A DNA stretch of 38,935 bases from an uncultured Halieaceae bacterium. Its GTDB lineage: Bacteria; Pseudomonadota; Gammaproteobacteria; Pseudomonadales; Halieaceae. This document shows, one piece after another, positions 35,987 through 38,935 of the stretch. A model generated the notes under the pieces. The model was not told the DNA's origin. It was given only the letters and a program-made list of their open reading frames with translations, and did not search any database. Position 1 is the first letter of the stretch, and each line of letters opens with the position of its first letter. Where the stretch lies: contig CAJXDE010000009.1 in the NCBI GenBank assembly GCA_913052635.1, positions 1 through 38,935 of the forward strand. Direction: 5' to 3'. Both the position numbers and the translations under genes were made by a program.

Positions 35987-38173
35987 CTACGCCGCTCCGA
36001 TGGCATCGGGTTTTGCGGCTTTCACGACCCTCCCCGGAAAACCTTTGAAATGGGGGATGCCCTGCTCGTGATCCAGAAGCTCGTCGTCGTCCGAGCACAG
36101 CACCGCATCGCTCGACAAAAACGCGCCGGCCAGCGTTTCGGTATCTGTCGCCTCCGGGTACCACCAACCATGTGGCACCCGCAGATGCCCCGTTTTCATA
36201 TTGGGCTGCACTGAAAGCTCCGCGCTCACTGCACCGTAAGCGGTTTGCAGCTCAATCCACTCACCGTCTGTGAGGGCTTCTCGTTTCGCATCATCAGGGT
36301 GCATATAGATCCTGGGCACCGGACACCGGTCTCTGAGCTCTTTAATGTTGCGTTGCCCAGTCTGAAAAAACGGATCCTCGCGCACACCGTTGAATACCAA
36401 GTAGGGGAACTCCTCTGACGTCGCCGGTCCCGGGCGGAAGTAAGGCAAGGGATCGAAACCCAGATCCCCCAGCACCGAGGAGGACAGCTCGACTTTGCCT
36501 GAAGGTGTGGCAAAGCCGGTCTTGCGATACTTGCGATAGCGCACGGGTGGAATCTCCATGAAACCCTGCGCCTCGAAATTTGAGAAGCTGCGGCCGGAAC
36601 GCGACAAACGGTAGTCGAGCACCTCGTCATGGGTGGACCAGGGGAACCACTCTTCGAAGCCAAAACGCACGGCGAGATCCCGCCAGAATTGGTAGCTGTT
36701 ACTGGCCTGCTCGGGCGGTTCTGCAACCTTCTGGGAGAGCCCGAGTCGCGTGGTCCAGCTCCAGGTGTCTGCAATGTGATTGCGTTCCGAGAAGGCATCG
36801 CCGGGTAGCACATAGTCCGCCATCATGGCGGTCGGCGTCATAAATAGCTCATGGGCAACGATCAGGTCCTGGTTCAACATCGCCTTATGAATCTGGTGTT
36901 GATTGGGATAGCTCATGAGTGCGTTGTTACCGAGCGCAAAAAACGCTTTGATCGGATACGGATCCTCATAGGCCATAGCACGAAACACCTCGCTCGGGTT
37001 CGCCATATGGCAGCCCATCACGATATCGGCGTAGGGATATCCCCAGACTTTTTCCGTAGGCGCCTTGAGCATCTCGGCGACCCGATACGTATAGGCGGGG
37101 TGCTTTTCATATCCCAGCTGTTTGGCCTTTTGATCATCAGAGAGCACATCGTGAAGTGCCAGTTCGGACTCAGGAATCATGTCTGGATTGAAGCCGCCCA
37201 GCGTTTCCCCCCCCACGACATCCAAATTGCCGGTCACCGCACGCAAAATCGAGTGCAAGCGGATCGCAGACGTCGACGAAATTTGCATATCGGTGATGGG
37301 CGTCCAGGGAATGATGGCCCCGTCGGCCGTCGCATAGAGGCGCGCGGCCTCTGCAATTAGCGCCTGATCGACGCCTGTGATTGCTGACACCCTCTCAAGT
37401 GGATACTCGTCGACACGTGCCTTGAGTTCATCGAATCCCGTGCACCACTTGGCCACAAATTTCTTATCGTGAAGTCCCTCGTCGAAAATCACTTTCAGCC
37501 AGCCCAGGCACATCGCTGCGTCGGTGCCCGAACGCAGTCTCAGATGCACATCGGCCACCTCTGCCTGTTCCGATACACGGGGATCAAGCACGATGACCTT
37601 GGCACCCCGTGCCCGTGCGGCTTCGATCATGTTGTAGATCGGCGTCCAGGAATGCTTCTTAGGATTGTGGCCGAACAACACGATGCAGTTGGTGTTCTGG
37701 AAGTCGCCCATGGGGAACCAACCATAGGTGAGGCGGTTGATAGCGGCCGTGTTACCCGCGCAGAGCGAGACGCCGCTGATCCAGTTTGGCGCGCCCAACA
37801 GATTCATAAAGCGCCGATCTGCGGCTTGCGTCGTCTGGGTATTCCATCCCGACGTCGACACCGCCATCCCTTCAGGTCCGCACTCGTTGACCACTTTCTT
37901 CAGACGCTCGGCGATCTCGTCCATCGCCTGCTCATAGCTGATCTCTTGCCAGCGATTCTTGCCGCGTTCACCGACTCGCTTCAGGGGCACGCGCAATCGA
38001 TCGGGCGCATTATGTATGCTCGGCGCTGCGACTCCTTTGAAGCAGATATTCTTGGCCAACAGGGGGTTGTCGTGCGCAATGACGCGGGTCACACGGCCAT
38101 CTTCTGACTCGGTTCTGACTTGGCAGCCGATGTCACAGATCGAGCAGATCGAGTAACCGGTTTTTGTGGTCAT
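35987..38173 (-). CDS. Acetylene hydratase-like molybdo/tungstopterin protein (DMSO reductase family)
   Basis: The 728-residue cytoplasmic protein has no Tat signal. An N-terminal [4Fe-4S] motif consists of C10, C13, C17 and C44, and K46 sits between cluster and pterin. Segments RRFMNLLGAPNWISGVSLCAGNTA, IIPWTPITDMQ, PIKAFFALGNNALMSYPNQ and LFMTPTAMMADYVLPGD closely resemble acetylene hydratase of Pelobacter acetylenicus (about 730 residues) as I recall it. The catalytic Asp next to the second cluster cysteine is present (C13-D14), Cys138 would ligate the metal, and W176 matches a pocket tryptophan. Two other pocket positions appear changed (Ile to W110, Ile to A139). A formate-dehydrogenase-like or other redox role cannot be excluded. 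The substrate is unknown. Confidence 0.8.
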   Translation of the reverse strand: MTTKTGYSICSICDIGCQVRTESEDGRVTRVIAHDNPLLAKNICFKGVAAPSIHNAPDRLRVPLKRVGERGKNRWQEISYEQAMDEIAERLKKVVNECGPEGMAVSTSGWNTQTTQAADRRFMNLLGAPNWISGVSLCAGNTAAINRLTYGWFPMGDFQNTNCIVLFGHNPKKHSWTPIYNMIEAARARGAKVIVLDPRVSEQAEVADVHLRLRSGTDAAMCLGWLKVIFDEGLHDKKFVAKWCTGFDELKARVDEYPLERVSAITGVDQALIAEAARLYATADGAIIPWTPITDMQISSTSAIRLHSILRAVTGNLDVVGGETLGGFNPDMIPESELALHDVLSDDQKAKQLGYEKHPAYTYRVAEMLKAPTEKVWGYPYADIVMGCHMANPSEVFRAMAYEDPYPIKAFFALGNNALMSYPNQHQIHKAMLNQDLIVAHELFMTPTAMMADYVLPGDAFSERNHIADTWSWTTRLGLSQKVAEPPEQASNSYQFWRDLAVRFGFEEWFPWSTHDEVLDYRLSRSGRSFSNFEAQGFMEIPPVRYRKYRKTGFATPSGKVELSSSVLGDLGFDPLPYFRPGPATSEEFPYLVFNGVREDPFFQTGQRNIKELRDRCPVPRIYMHPDDAKREALTDGEWIELQTAYGAVSAELSVQPNMKTGHLRVPHGWWYPEATDTETLAGAFLSSDAVLCSDDDELLDHEQGIPHFKGFPGRVVKAAKPDAIGAA

Positions 38174-38322
38174 ATTCAGCCGACAGTTTTAGTTTAAGGT
38201 GGCAACTTACCCGATCAGTATGTGTAGCTTGGATGTCGATCAGGCCTTACAAACCATACCCGCTGACACCTACCAGAATCAATGGTGGGCCGCATCAGGC
38301 AAGGCATGACAGGGAGAAACTC

Positions 38323-38935
38323 ATGACCGACTACGATCCCCTCGCCGCGTTGAGCGATATCCATACAAAGCGGGGATATCTGCTGCCCCACCACGGCCTG
38401 ATGGCGATTTCGACACCGCATCTGCTGGAGCGTTACGACTCACTCTACTCCGCGCTTGCGCTTGAGGAGAGACATCTCAGCCGTCACGCCCACGAGTTTG
38501 TGTGGCTAGGTGTGTTGATCAGTTGTCAGGAGTCCCTAGGAAGCCATCACGTTAAACGTTTCGTGGATGCGGGGGGCGATGCCGCGCATCTTGGCCTCGC
38601 CACCGCAATCAGCGCCATGGCTAAAGGCAGCGAGGGCTATCTGTTTGTTGAAGATCATTGGGTGCCCCATCTCCCCACTGCCAACCCACGCGAGCAGTAT
38701 CTCGCCGCGTTTACACAGCTGATCGGCCCCGTGCCGCCCGCATTGGCACACATGACAGCCTGTGCGGTGCATACCTGTTCAGGTAACTGGCGAGCTCTCA
38801 AGTGGCAAATTGAAGCGGCCTATCAGGTTGGGGTAAACGAATTGGAATTGGCTGAAGCACTCTCGCTCGCCATGTTCCCCGGCAGCGTGCCTTACTATGT
38901 GCGCGCCGCGGAGGTCTGGCGACAGCTGATCGTTG
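38323..38935 (+). CDS. Carboxymuconolactone decarboxylase (AhpD-fold) family protein, C-terminus cut by the window edge
   Basis: An ATG at 38323, with AGGGAG about seven bases upstream, opens a frame that runs off the window after 204 codons. It is absent from the ORF track because it lacks a stop. It starts MTDYDPLAALSDIHTKRGYLLPHHGLMA. Two helical halves resemble AhpD/CMD domains. The first has FVWLGVLISCQESLGSHHVKRF, keeping one cysteine (C68) and the histidines of the usual CxxC-x3-H region. The second has ACAVHTCSGNWRALKWQIEAAYQVGVNELELAEAL. A classical decarboxylase or peroxidase activity is not assured. It is divergent from the acetylene hydratase-like gene across a 149-bp spacer in which I see no clear promoter. 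Confidence 0.65.
   Translation, partial: MTDYDPLAALSDIHTKRGYLLPHHGLMAISTPHLLERYDSLYSALALEERHLSRHAHEFVWLGVLISCQESLGSHHVKRFVDAGGDAAHLGLATAISAMAKGSEGYLFVEDHWVPHLPTANPREQYLAAFTQLIGPVPPALAHMTACAVHTCSGNWRALKWQIEAAYQVGVNELELAEALSLAMFPGSVPYYVRAAEVWRQLIV

Noticed and set aside
37469-38107. 212-residue plus-strand ORF opposite the AHy-like gene
   Set aside because: Fully antisense to a protein with strong family motifs, and it shows no recognisable domain of its own.

Overview
The window is a stretch of bacterial chromosome (38,935 bp) that is almost entirely coding. Gene content and order point to a Gammaproteobacterium. Most of the window matches two conserved blocks known from Pseudomonas-type genomes: the kdsD-lpt-rpoN-ptsN-rapZ / yhdP-maf-mreDCB / gatCAB block, and the moeB-prmC-prfA-hemA / TPR-lolB-ispE-tRNA-prs-rplY-pth-ychF block. 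The moderately high GC, streamlined spacing and an acyl-CoA carboxyltransferase gene would fit a marine lineage such as the Halieaceae/OM60 group. That placement is an inference and was not tested.

Layout. (1) 1-8477, plus strand: the end of a CaCA (YrbG-type) antiporter, then Kdo precursor synthesis (kdsD, kdsC), LPS transport (lptC, lptA, lptB), sigma-54 (rpoN), hibernation factor (hpf), nitrogen-PTS and RapZ genes (ptsN, rapZ, ptsO) and the magnesium channel mgtE. (2) 8490-15802: darP (plus), then a minus-strand envelope and cell-shape operon mreB-mreC-mreD-maf-yhdP. darP and yhdP overlap tail to tail by 43 bp. (3) 16019-23319: the gatC-gatA-gatB amidotransferase operon (plus), smrA (minus), cysZ (plus), an rhlB-like DEAD-box helicase (minus) and a norM-like MATE exporter (plus). 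(4) 23327-27296, minus: moeB, prmC, prfA, hemA. (5) 27403-34067, plus: a TPR lipoprotein, lolB, ispE, tRNA-Gln(UUG), prs, rplY, pth, ychF. (6) 34069-38935, more accessory: a stand-alone acyl-CoA carboxyltransferase (minus), tRNA-Met(CAU) with a recognisable promoter, a molybdo/tungstopterin protein closely resembling acetylene hydratase (minus), and a divergent, truncated carboxymuconolactone-decarboxylase-like gene (plus).

The backbone genes form functional groups: outer-membrane biogenesis (Kdo, Lpt, LolB, YhdP), cell shape (Mre), translation (GatCAB, RF1 and its methylase, Pth, L25, YchF, DarP, Hpf) and precursor supply (HemA, IspE, Prs). The most unusual item is the acetylene-hydratase-like enzyme with its divergent CMD-like neighbour. 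Further points of interest are a probable non-canonical ATT start in mreC, the loss of rng/nit/tldD/pmbA from an otherwise conserved block, tail-to-tail gene pairs with no room for terminators, and several small repeats and inverted repeats. No gene-free stretch exceeds about 216 bp. I saw no insertion sequence, prophage, CRISPR array or rRNA gene.
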